Numbered from the stretch's first letter, positions 1 through 5,777 are shown. The stretch: DNA of 5,777 nucleotides from an uncultured Solobacterium sp. (GCA_900547815.1 URHY01000097.1:1-5777), one strand, 5' to 3'. Translations and numbers: made by a program. Notes: generated by a model from the letters alone, not told the origin.

Positions 1-204
1 TTTAAACTAAAGGTTTGCGCTCATTGTTGCGTTATATAACTGTCGAAAACGGGATATATATAAAAGTCAAGACTAACCTTATCTAATCTAACGAAAACAA
101 GACATTTTAGATTAAATAGGAACTATTGTAATACAAAATATTTTCACATTGGATTTTTATAATAGAAATTGGCTACTGGATGTAGTAACGCCTACCCTTG
201 GAAT

Positions 205-246
205 AAAAAAGATGACATCTTGAGTTCTCAAAGATTCAGATTTTTT
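205..246 (+). terminator. Possible terminator hairpin of an upstream transcript
   Basis: Two adjacent inverted repeats are visible: AAGATG-A-CATCTT at 209-221 and TTGAG-TT-CTCAA at 220-231. They are flanked by an A6 run at 205-210 and a T6 run at 241-246. The outer A and T runs can pair, giving an imperfect larger stem that ends in a T-run on the + strand. This resembles a Rho-independent terminator for a gene left of the window. The stem is interrupted and AT-rich, so the call is tentative. Confidence 0.3.
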
Positions 247-345
247 AGGATGACGTGTTTTATGTATATTTATCTATATATTGATGTTGCCATAGACTCT
301 TGGCTTTAGTGAAATGACTAAAAATCGCATTGATTATTATAGAAA

Positions 346-400
346 AATGTAAAAGACACTAGTTCACCCACTCCAAGGATTAAACTGGTGTCTTTACATT
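346..400. repeat. Long inverted repeat (18-bp arms) forming a stable hairpin
   Basis: The left arm at 346-364 and right arm at 383-400 are reverse complements over 18 pairs, with one bulged A on the left and one G-T wobble. The core is GACAC(T/C)AGTT. The loop is 18 nt (365-382). Read on the - strand, the hairpin is followed directly by a TTTTTC run, as in a Rho-independent terminator. On the + strand no T-run follows. It could be a terminator for leftward transcription, a small palindromic repeat element, or the end of a decayed mobile element. No - strand gene inside the window needs it. Confidence 0.6.
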
Positions 401-493
401 AGATAAATTCAGAGGAACTACTTTATCCAGTAGTCTTTCTGTATCTGTATTATACGTATTAAGTTGGGGTTAATTTTTTAAAATTCATAACTT

Positions 494-513
494 CATTTCA
501 TACACATTTCATA
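494..513 (+). promoter_or_regulatory. Tandem direct repeat, candidate VncR-type operator
   Basis: The 9-mer CATTTCATA occurs twice, at 494-502 and 505-513, exactly 11 bp apart. A looser copy (AAATTCATA) lies at 481-489. Paired direct repeats about one helical turn apart are the usual site architecture for OmpR/PhoB-family regulators, and the operon encodes one. The second repeat ends 9 nt before a -10-like TAATAT, where a Pho-box-type activator would sit in place of a -35 element. The repeat is observed; its binding by VncR is inferred. Confidence 0.45.
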
Positions 514-522
514 AATGATTGC

Positions 523-531
523 TAATATAGT
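523..531 (+). promoter_or_regulatory. Candidate -10 element of the vex operon
   Basis: The stretch TAATATAGT offers TAATAT (523-528) or TATAGT (526-531) as a -10 hexamer. No good TTGACA-like -35 lies 17 bp upstream; that position is occupied by the direct repeats, which suggests an activator-dependent promoter. Transcription would start near 535-538, giving a very short leader that carries the SD at 539-544. An alternative weak pair, TTGGGG at 464-469 with CATAAC at 486-491 (16-bp spacer), would leave a longer leader containing the repeats. Confidence 0.3.
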
Positions 532-538
532 GTCGGAT

Positions 539-544
539 AAGGAG
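539..544 (+). promoter_or_regulatory. SD that sets the TTG start of vex1
   Basis: AAGGAG lies 9 nt before the TTG at 554, in frame with the downstream permease. The in-frame ATG at 515 has only pyrimidine-rich sequence (cacatttcataa) in front of it and no SD. The SD therefore favours initiation at 554. Confidence 0.7.
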
Positions 545-553
545 TTGGTTGTT

Positions 554-1639
554 TTGATACATAATGCTTACGCATATATCACAAGAAAAAAAGTAAGAAC
601 GGGTATCTTGTTTTTGATACTTATGGTTATCCTGATCAGTCTTTATGAATGTTTGAGTATACTTTCATACAACGCACAATTAGAACGGTCTTTATATTCT
701 GCAAGTCATAGTTCGATTGTAGTACAAAAAAAGGATGGTTCTGAATTTGAACATACATCTTTTGAAAATTCTGTGTATGAATATGAATTTGTATCTAAAT
801 TAAAAGAAGCGAAGGTTGTTTCTATTAAGAAGGGTGTAACACTGGATTCATTGCCTGAAGAATATAAGAATGTGGTTTCAGTAATTGGAACTAATAACAC
901 TTCAAAAAATGTTTTATTTCGTAGTGGAGTGTTTACTTTAACTTCCGGAAAAAATATTGATTCTAAGGATAGAAACTCTATTCTTATTCATTCGGATTTA
1001 GCTAAGAAGAATCATTTAAAAGTAGGGGATACAATAATTTTGAATTCTCATACTTATACCATTAAAGGCATCTTTGTAGGTAAGAAACATGAAACCTATA
1101 CAGGTTTATCTTCCGATTTAAGTGAGAATACTATGTTTGTGGATTATAATTCTCTGGATACTAAGATGGTTACTAAATTGACTATAGAATCAAATCGTTT
1201 AAAACAAGTTCGATCCTTATATCCATCAAGTGAATATGTTGTGTCTAAAGATAAAAATGCCTATCAATCGTCTTTAGAATCTATACAAAGTATGAATCAC
1301 ATGATTCAGATTCTATCTTGTTCTATCATTGTGTGTGGACTTGTTGTCTTATCTTTAGTCTTAGTTCTATGGCTAAGAGATCGCATCCATGAAATTGGTA
1401 TCTTGTTGTCTATAGGTAAAAGTAAGGTGGAAATCATCATCCAATTTATATTCGAACTTGTATTTATATCGATTCCATCAGGAATCATTCTATGTGCTTA
1501 TAGTGTAATCAAACATAATGCGTTATGCTTCACATTAAGTTATGGCTTGCTGATGAGTATTATTATCGTTTCTGTACTAATTGCAAGTCTTATGATCATG
1601 ATCAAAAAGCCAAGGGAAATATTATCAAAATTAAGTTAG
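554..1639 (+). CDS. vex1: FtsX/MacB-type ABC transporter permease, Vex1-like
   Basis: Membrane subunit of a peptide or envelope-active ABC exporter, 361 residues from a TTG start. Predicted layout: helix 1 at about 17-37, an extracytoplasmic MacB-like domain at about 38-249, then helices at about 250-274, 294-319 and 332-350. The cytoplasmic loop carries HEIGILLSIGKSK (279-291), the coupling segment typical of FtsX-family permeases that faces the ATPase. The start was chosen because AAGGAG lies 9 nt upstream and because the resulting N-terminus, IHNAYAYITRKKVRT, aligns with that of the second permease (FKNAFKYVTRKSVKS). An ATG at 515 would add 13 residues that have no counterpart there and no SD. 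It shares KNHLKVGD and flanking residues with the second permease, so the two are paralogues, but this one has a smaller external domain and only a very short loop between helices 3 and 4. First gene of the operon. Substrate unknown. The Vex1 name rests on gene order and partner types. Confidence 0.85.
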   Translation: MIHNAYAYITRKKVRTGILFLILMVILISLYECLSILSYNAQLERSLYSASHSSIVVQKKDGSEFEHTSFENSVYEYEFVSKLKEAKVVSIKKGVTLDSLPEEYKNVVSVIGTNNTSKNVLFRSGVFTLTSGKNIDSKDRNSILIHSDLAKKNHLKVGDTIILNSHTYTIKGIFVGKKHETYTGLSSDLSENTMFVDYNSLDTKMVTKLTIESNRLKQVRSLYPSSEYVVSKDKNAYQSSLESIQSMNHMIQILSCSIIVCGLVVLSLVLVLWLRDRIHEIGILLSIGKSKVEIIIQFIFELVFISIPSGIILCAYSVIKHNALCFTLSYGLLMSIIIVSVLIASLMIMIKKPREILSKLS

Positions 1640-1651
1640 GAGAAATAAATA

Positions 1652-2287
1652 ATGAGTATATTAGAAATAAAAGATGTAACGTATGGTTACACAAAATTAG
1701 AACATATTTTATTTGAAGTGAATCAAAACTTTGAGTGCGGAAAGTTCTATGCGATTATTGGAAAATCAGGAGCTGGTAAATCAACCTTATTATCTTTATT
1801 AGCTGGACTTGATGAGCCAGACTCTGGTGAAATTTTATTTGAAGGAGAAGATATTTCAAAAACGGGATATACAAATCATCGTAAGAATCATATTTGTCTT
1901 GTGTTTCAAAATTACAATTTGATTGATTATTTAACACCATTAGAAAATGTACGCTTAGTCAATTCTAAAGCTTCGCCTTCCATTCTTTTAGATTTAGGAC
2001 TTGAACAATCCCAAATCAACCGTAGTGTAATGAAACTATCGGGAGGGCAGCAACAAAGAGTTGCGATTGCCCGTGCCCTTACAAGCAGTGCACCTATTAT
2101 CTTGGCAGATGAACCAACGGGAAATCTAGATAGCGATACGGCTAGTGAAATTATTGATATCTTAAAGGCTCGTGCTAAAGAAAGAAATAAGTGTGTGATT
2201 GTTGTGACACATAGTAAAGAGGTAGCGGATGCTGCTGATGTTGTCTATGAATTAAAAGATAAAAAGTTAAAGAAGAGGGGGGAATAG
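1652..2287 (+). CDS. vex2: ABC transporter ATP-binding protein, Vex2-like (LolD/MacB class)
   Basis: Cytoplasmic ATPase of the exporter, 211 residues, which is normal for the LolD/FtsE/MacB-type nucleotide-binding subunits. All motifs are intact: Walker A GKSGAGKST (37-45), Q-loop Gln86 in VFQNYNLI, signature LSGGQQQR (129-136), Walker B IILADEP (149-155) with catalytic Glu154, D-loop GNLD (157-160), and switch His187. Tyr11 or Tyr13 could serve as the aromatic A-loop residue. AGGAG at 1638-1642 overlaps the vex1 stop and lies 9 nt before the ATG, so translation is likely coupled to vex1. It presumably dimerises and drives the Vex1/Vex3 pair by mechanotransmission, as known for MacB. The last codons contain a G6 run that doubles as the SD of the next gene. 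Family call very secure; the Vex2 name follows from context. Confidence 0.95.
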   Translation: MSILEIKDVTYGYTKLEHILFEVNQNFECGKFYAIIGKSGAGKSTLLSLLAGLDEPDSGEILFEGEDISKTGYTNHRKNHICLVFQNYNLIDYLTPLENVRLVNSKASPSILLDLGLEQSQINRSVMKLSGGQQQRVAIARALTSSAPIILADEPTGNLDSDTASEIIDILKARAKERNKCVIVVTHSKEVADAADVVYELKDKKLKKRGE

Positions 2288-2288
2288 A

Positions 2289-3653
2289 ATGTTTAAGAAT
2301 GCATTTAAATATGTAACTCGAAAAAGTGTGAAGTCAATGATTCTATTTCTTGTTGTTCTAATTATGTCAAGCCTTTGTTTAGTCGGACTATCTATTAAAG
2401 ATGCGACAAACAAAGCGTCCAATACATCATTAGGCTCGATTACCAATAGTTTTACAATGGAAATTAATCGTCAAGTCAATTTTGGCACGCCTAGAGGTGC
2501 AGGCAATGTTAAGGGTAAAGATATTGAAAAGATTTGTGCTTCTAAAGACATTGATTCATACGTGAAAAGAATCAATAGTGTAGCTGACTTAGTCGATCAT
2601 GATATTATTTTAACTTCAAATGAAAATGAAGAGCGTCTTTCCAAATTTAAATCGACAGTGATGCTTACAGGAGTCAATGAATCGAAAAAGGAGACAAAAT
2701 TTGTATCGGGTGCCTATAAATTAGTAAAGGGTCAACATCTAAACAGTAATGATAAACATCAAATTTTGATGCATAAAGATTTAGCGGCAAAGAATCATTT
2801 AAAAGTGGGAGATAAACTATTACTCCGTTCAAATATCTATGATGCAGATAATGAAAAGGGTGCTGACGAAACAGTAGAAGTAACCATTAAGGGTTTATTT
2901 GATGGTCATAATCAGGGTGGTGTTACAGCAGCACAAGAATTATATGAAAACAATCTAATCACAGATTTAGATACGGCAGCCAAAGTCTATGGCAATACAG
3001 AAAAAACAGCTGTATATCAAGATGCCACATTCTTTGTGAAGGGAAATAAAGATTTGGATCAAGTTATTAAAAATCTAGGAAAATTAGATATCAACTGGAA
3101 TGAGTATGTACTGGTAAAAAGTACATCCAATTATCCGGCTCTACAAAAATCAATAAGTGGTATGTATAGTGTCGCAAATAAAATGTTTATTGGATCTTTG
3201 ATCTTTGCGGGTATCGTTGTTACTTTATTGTTGCTCATGTGGATGAATGCACGAAGAAAAGAAATCGCAATCTTAATGGCTTTAGGTATTTCTAAAACGA
3301 AGATTTTTATTCAGTTTGTTCTAGAACTATGTATGGTAACCATTCCAGCCTATATCTTTGCGTACTTTATCGCTAGTAAAACTGCATCAGGTCTAGGAAC
3401 AAAAGTATTGAATCAAGTAAGCACTGGTGTTGCCAAACAAATCGCAAAAGAATCTGCCTCAAATCAACTTGGCGGTGGAGCTGAAGTAGATGGCTTTAAT
3501 AAGATGTTGACGCATATTGATGCAACTGTTGAACCAAAATATATGGTGTATGTTATTATATTCATGTCAATTGTAATGTTAGTCGCACTTGTTGTGGCCA
3601 CCACACACTTGTTAAACAAGAACTGTAAAGAATTAATGAATGAGGAAAAATGA
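2289..3653 (+). CDS. vex3: FtsX/MacB-type ABC transporter permease, Vex3-like
   Basis: Second membrane subunit, 454 residues. Helix 1 lies at about 17-36, a large extracytoplasmic domain at about 37-298, helix 2 at 299-319, helix 3 at 340-362 and helix 4 at 418-440, with a short charged cytoplasmic tail. The cytoplasmic loop RRKEIAILMALGISKTK (322-338) is the FtsX-family coupling motif. Segment HKDLAAKNHLKVGD matches HSDLAKKNHLKVGD in Vex1, which shows common descent. Unlike Vex1 it has a roughly 55-residue external loop between helices 3 and 4 (363-417) that contains a NQLGGGAE stretch. The ATG follows the vex2 stop after one base, and AGGGGGG (2276-2282) inside vex2 is its SD, so translation should be tightly coupled. 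Its stop overlaps the start region of the response regulator gene. It probably pairs with Vex1 as a heterodimer. Substrate unknown. Confidence 0.92.
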   Translation: MFKNAFKYVTRKSVKSMILFLVVLIMSSLCLVGLSIKDATNKASNTSLGSITNSFTMEINRQVNFGTPRGAGNVKGKDIEKICASKDIDSYVKRINSVADLVDHDIILTSNENEERLSKFKSTVMLTGVNESKKETKFVSGAYKLVKGQHLNSNDKHQILMHKDLAAKNHLKVGDKLLLRSNIYDADNEKGADETVEVTIKGLFDGHNQGGVTAAQELYENNLITDLDTAAKVYGNTEKTAVYQDATFFVKGNKDLDQVIKNLGKLDINWNEYVLVKSTSNYPALQKSISGMYSVANKMFIGSLIFAGIVVTLLLLMWMNARRKEIAILMALGISKTKIFIQFVLELCMVTIPAYIFAYFIASKTASGLGTKVLNQVSTGVAKQIAKESASNQLGGGAEVDGFNKMLTHIDATVEPKYMVYVIIFMSIVMLVALVVATTHLLNKNCKELMNEEK

Positions 3654-4294
3654 TGAAAATATTGGTAGTGGAAGATGATACACTGATTCGCGAAGGATTA
3701 AGTGAATTTCTATCGGAGTCTGGATATAGTATTATCCAGGCAAAAGATGGTAAAGAGGCATTGGAAAAGTTTAATACAAATATTCATTTGGTGATATTGG
3801 ATATTCAAATTCCATATATCAATGGATTGGATGTATTAAAAGAAATTCGTAAAGAAAGTGATTTACCCGTTTTAATCTTAACGGCTTTCAGCAACGAAGA
3901 ATTCAAAATTGATGCCTATACAAACTTGGCCGATGGCTATATTGAAAAACCATTTTCACTACCCGTATTAAAAGCTCGTATTGATGCGCTTTTACAGAAA
4001 CAGGATATTTTTGCATATAAAAATGTTTGTGTGAACTTCAAAAGCTATACGGCGAAAATAGATGGTAAAACGATTGATATCAATGCCAAAGAACTAGAGA
4101 TATTAAAATATCTTTTAGATAATGCAGGGATTGCCTTAACTAGAGCACAAATATTAGATCATGTTTGGAAAGATAGTGAAGAAGTTCCTTATGATCGAGT
4201 TATTGATGTATATATTAAAGAATTACGTAAAAAACTAGGCTTAGATTGTATTACGACCATTCGTAATGTGGGCTACAAATTGGAGAAATCATGA
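3653..4294 (+). CDS. vncR: OmpR/PhoB-family response regulator, VncR-like
   Basis: Transcription regulator of 213 residues from the second ATG of an ATGATG pair. The receiver domain (1-116) has acidic residues Glu7, Asp8 and Asp9, phosphoacceptor Asp50 (LVILDIQIP), Thr77 and Lys99 (EKPF). The C-terminal winged helix (about 122-213) has the recognition helix near 181-195 (DRVIDVYIKELRKKL) and the wing TIRNVGYKL (202-210). An SD GAGG at 3642-3645 lies 7 nt from the ATG at 3653 but only 4 nt from the ATG at 3650, so I prefer 3653; the N-terminus MKILVVEDD is then canonical. The upstream ATG overlaps the vex3 stop (ATGA). It is partnered with the kinase whose gene overlaps its 3' end. Likely targets are the operon's own upstream region, where 11-bp-period direct repeats occur. 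Family certain, VncR name from context. Confidence 0.95.
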   Translation: MKILVVEDDTLIREGLSEFLSESGYSIIQAKDGKEALEKFNTNIHLVILDIQIPYINGLDVLKEIRKESDLPVLILTAFSNEEFKIDAYTNLADGYIEKPFSLPVLKARIDALLQKQDIFAYKNVCVNFKSYTAKIDGKTIDINAKELEILKYLLDNAGIALTRAQILDHVWKDSEEVPYDRVIDVYIKELRKKLGLDCITTIRNVGYKLEKS

Positions 4295-5559
4295 AAAACT
4301 TAAAGATATTTCCTAAAATATGCATACAAACATTCAGTGTCATCGCTATTATTGTCTTATTTATCCATCTCTTTGTATATTTGATTTTTCCAAGAACCTA
4401 TTTGGATGTAAGAAAAGAAGAAATCGATACTAAGGCCAATGAAATTACAGAAAACTTAAATGGCAAATCTGAAGACTATATTGAACAAGCTTTAGATTTC
4501 TATTCCAATACCAATGAAATCAAAGCGTTTATTAAAAAGAATACTTCATCGAATGAAGTAGAAATCAAGAATAATTTAAATGTCGACTTAAAGAGTTCTA
4601 ATAACTCGTTAATTATTGAAGAAAGACAATTAAAGCTGGATACAGGAAAGACCATTCGCCTCCAATTTGTTTCAACGGCAGACATGCAAAGCCAAGCCAA
4701 AAATCTAAGTTTACAATTTCTTCCTTACTCATTAATCATATCCCTATGCTTTTCGGCCATTGTCTCTTTTGTGTATGCCAAATCCATTAAAAATTATGTG
4801 GTTGAAATCAAGAGTGTAACAGATCAAATGATGGCATTAGATAAGAAGGCTCGTCTAGCAATTGATTCGAATGATGAGATTGGTCAATTGAAGGCACAAA
4901 TTAATGATTTGTATGAAACACTTCTAGATTCTATTTCCAATTTAGAATTTAAAAATAAAGAGATTTTAAGATTAGAAAAAATCAAATACGATTTCTTTAA
5001 AGGGGCCAGTCACGAATTAAAAACGCCTTTGGCAAGTCTTAAGATCATCTTAGAAAATATGAAATACAATGTGGGTAAATATAAAAATAGAGATGTTTAT
5101 ATTGATGATTGTATTGATTTAGTCGATCACTTAACGAAGAGTATCCAACAAATTTTATCGGTATATTCCATTGAAAATCTAAAAGACGATGAAGAAATTG
5201 TTTGTATAAAGAATGAATTAAGTCGTGTACTTCAAAAATATGGTGTATTGATTCACCAAAAGGAATTAAGAATTCAAAATGATGTAAAAGATGAAACAAT
5301 GTATATTGGTAAGACGGCTCTAAATATCATTTTATCTAACTTAATTAGTAATGCGATCAACTATACGTATGAAAAGGGTATGATTCAAATTGGAATCGAA
5401 CAAGACTATTTCTATATTCAAAACAAACAAGATCCAACTCAACCAAAAGGGAATGGTCTAGGATTATATATTGTTCGTAATCTATTAGATAACTATAAAA
5501 TGAAATATGAAGCGATTGAAGGAGAAGACTTTATCTTCAAAATTCAATTTAAGCCATAG
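4291..5559 (+). CDS. vncS: Membrane sensor histidine kinase, VncS-like
   Basis: Sensor partner of the response regulator, 422 residues. Helix 1 lies at about 12-33, a roughly 110-residue extracytoplasmic sensor loop at 34-144, helix 2 at about 145-163, and a HAMP linker at about 164-217 with DEIGQL (195-200). The HisKA dimerisation domain carries H-box FFKGASHELKTPL with phosphoacceptor His241; HELKT also fits the ExxT phosphatase motif, so it may both phosphorylate and dephosphorylate its regulator. The ATPase domain keeps the N-box LSNLISNAINYT (Asn350, Asn354, Asn357) and G2 box GNGLGLYIV (387-395). Between IQN (376-378) and G2 only eight residues remain, so the usual DxGxG G1 box and F-box lid are not recognisable. 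The ATG overlaps the vncR stop (ATGA), with GGAG 5 nt upstream. The signal is not evident from sequence. Confidence 0.93.
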   Translation: MKNLKIFPKICIQTFSVIAIIVLFIHLFVYLIFPRTYLDVRKEEIDTKANEITENLNGKSEDYIEQALDFYSNTNEIKAFIKKNTSSNEVEIKNNLNVDLKSSNNSLIIEERQLKLDTGKTIRLQFVSTADMQSQAKNLSLQFLPYSLIISLCFSAIVSFVYAKSIKNYVVEIKSVTDQMMALDKKARLAIDSNDEIGQLKAQINDLYETLLDSISNLEFKNKEILRLEKIKYDFFKGASHELKTPLASLKIILENMKYNVGKYKNRDVYIDDCIDLVDHLTKSIQQILSVYSIENLKDDEEIVCIKNELSRVLQKYGVLIHQKELRIQNDVKDETMYIGKTALNIILSNLISNAINYTYEKGMIQIGIEQDYFYIQNKQDPTQPKGNGLGLYIVRNLLDNYKMKYEAIEGEDFIFKIQFKP

Positions 5560-5573
5560 GTCATTTAATTTTG

Positions 5574-5602
5574 TTGGATTTCATCTTATACGAACATAAA
5601 AT
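5574..5602 (+). promoter_or_regulatory. Weak promoter-like pair downstream of vncS
   Basis: TTGGAT (5574-5579) and TAAAAT (5597-5602, 5 of 6 matches to TATAAT) are separated by 17 bp. A start near 5609 would place a transcript directly at AGAGGTGA (5610-5617), ahead of the small reading frame at 5631. The -35 matches only TTG, and such pairs arise by chance in AT-rich DNA. Confidence 0.2.
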
Positions 5603-5630
5603 GTAAGTTAGAGGTGAAAACAGCCTAATT

Positions 5631-5690
5631 ATGTATGAGATATTAAAACAATTATTGTTTCAATCTTTCCAAAAAAAAAGAAGGTGGTAA
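5631..5690 (+). CDS. Possible 19-residue cationic amphipathic peptide
   Basis: An ATG-started frame of 19 codons runs from 5631 to a TAA at 5688-5690. The peptide begins MYEILKQLLFQ and ends QKKRRW: a hydrophobic, Gln-rich half followed by a basic, Trp-terminated tail (four basic residues in the last five). It starts 71 nt after the kinase stop, and its stop codon lies in the left arm of the terminator hairpin. An SD-like AGAGGTGA at 5610-5617 lies about 14 nt before the ATG, longer than optimal, which weakens the call. No homology is recognised. The position beside a Vex/Vnc-type exporter and sensor makes a secreted or signal peptide conceivable, but a chance frame is at least as likely. Confidence 0.25.
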   Translation: MYEILKQLLFQSFQKKRRW

Positions 5691-5722
5691 AACTCATTTT
5701 GTTTGAGTAATTACCACTTTTG
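5680..5722 (+). terminator. Rho-independent terminator after the operon, possibly bidirectional
   Basis: GTGGTAA (5684-5690) pairs with TTACCAC (5711-5717), and ACTCA (5692-5696) pairs with TGAGT (5704-5708) around a 7-nt loop, TTTTGTT. A small A/AA internal loop separates the two helices. Upstream GAAG can add A-T and G-T pairs with the following TTTT (5718-5721), which serves as the U-tract on the + strand. On the - strand the same hairpin is followed by CTTCTTTTTTTTT, an even better U-tract, so it may also end transcription of a convergent gene beyond the window. It lies about 120 nt after the kinase stop. Confidence 0.75.
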
Positions 5723-5777
5723 TTGAATATATAAAACTAGATAGGGATAAATCAACCTTTAAAAGTCATAGGGATTT
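5723..5777. other. Short flank after the terminator, nothing recognised
   Basis: These 55 nt are AT-rich and contain no start with an SD and no strong hairpin. They may be the 3' flank of a convergent gene outside the window. Confidence 0.5.

Larger units (their letters stand above)
1..493. other. Upstream region without a convincing gene
   Basis: All forward frames I read here are broken by frequent stops, and no start codon has a properly spaced SD. The only short frames are a 19-codon one at 250-309 and a 12-codon one at 314-352, neither with a ribosome binding site. The region holds several inverted repeats: an 8-bp pair TAATCTAA/TTAGATTA at 84-91 and 107-114, the compound hairpin at 205-246, the long hairpin at 346-400, and a 6-bp pair ACTACT/AGTAGT at 417-422 and 429-434. 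It is probably intergenic DNA between the vex operon and a gene outside the window, possibly with decayed remnants that I cannot identify. Confidence 0.6.

Noticed and set aside
44..58. Sequence AAACGGGATATA also present inside vex2 near 1859
   Set aside because: A 12-nt match between non-coding DNA and a coding region with no extension on either side; most likely chance.
250..309. 19-codon hydrophobic frame upstream of the operon, beginning MTCFMYIY
   Set aside because: No SD (the AGG directly abuts the ATG), very AT-rich codons, and no support beyond its length.
314..352. 12-codon frame beginning MTKNRIDYYRK, ending in the left arm of the 346-400 hairpin
   Set aside because: It looks faintly like the tail of a protein, but a stop at 293-295 cuts it off upstream and I recognise no family. 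It could be a gene remnant; not called.
706..900. Open frame of 64 codons on the - strand inside vex1
   Set aside because: It lies wholly opposite a clear permease gene, lacks recognisable motifs, and looks like a chance frame in AT-rich DNA. The same applies to - strand frames at 1306-1488, 1755-1940, 4500-4700 and 5045-5299.
1525..1716. Alternative + strand frame bridging vex1 and vex2
   Set aside because: It overlaps the conserved end of the permease and the start of the ATPase in another frame and contains no domain or SD.
2277..2282. G6 run at the end of vex2 as a phase-variation tract
   Set aside because: Six G is short for slippage, and a shift would alter only the last Vex2 residues. 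It is explained better as the SD for vex3.
5676..5695. AAGGTGGTAA resembling a T-box antiterminator core
   Set aside because: The conserved T-box core (AGGGTGGNACCGCG) is only partly matched, no specifier stem precedes it, and the sequence is fully explained as a terminator arm.

Overview
This is an AT-rich bacterial window carrying one compact five-gene operon on the + strand. It encodes an FtsX/MacB-type ABC exporter (permease, ATPase, permease) followed by an OmpR-family response regulator and a sensor histidine kinase. The gene order and protein types match the pneumococcal vex1-vex2-vex3-vncR-vncS locus. Low GC, purine-rich Shine-Dalgarno (SD) sites, a TTG start and an attached two-component system point to the Bacillota (Firmicutes). 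The proteins are diverged enough that I would guess an Erysipelotrichia-like lineage rather than Streptococcus, but the window holds no taxonomic marker.

Layout. Positions 1-493 have no convincing gene. They contain inverted repeats, including a hairpin at 346-400 with 18-bp arms and a terminator-like structure at 205-246. Positions 494-544 look like the operon's control region: two perfect 9-bp direct repeats with an 11-bp period, a -10-like element, and a strong SD that selects a TTG start at 554. The genes run from 554 to 5559. Spacing is 12 nt (vex1-vex2), 1 nt (vex2-vex3), and 4-nt ATGA contexts at vex3-vncR and vncR-vncS, so the whole unit should be co-transcribed and partly translationally coupled. 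From 5560 to the end there is a terminator hairpin (about 5680-5722). A 19-codon open reading frame (5631-5690) runs into the hairpin's left arm and would encode a cationic amphipathic peptide.

How the parts fit. Vex1 and Vex3 are unequal paralogues, each with one N-terminal membrane helix, a large extracytoplasmic domain and three C-terminal helices. They probably form a heterodimer driven by a Vex2 dimer. VncS would sense an envelope or peptide signal through its roughly 110-residue external loop and phosphorylate VncR at Asp50. VncR may act on the direct repeats ahead of vex1, giving autoregulation. The main points for follow-up are the repeat pair, the candidate peptide downstream of vncS, the short ATP lid of the kinase, and the long hairpin upstream.
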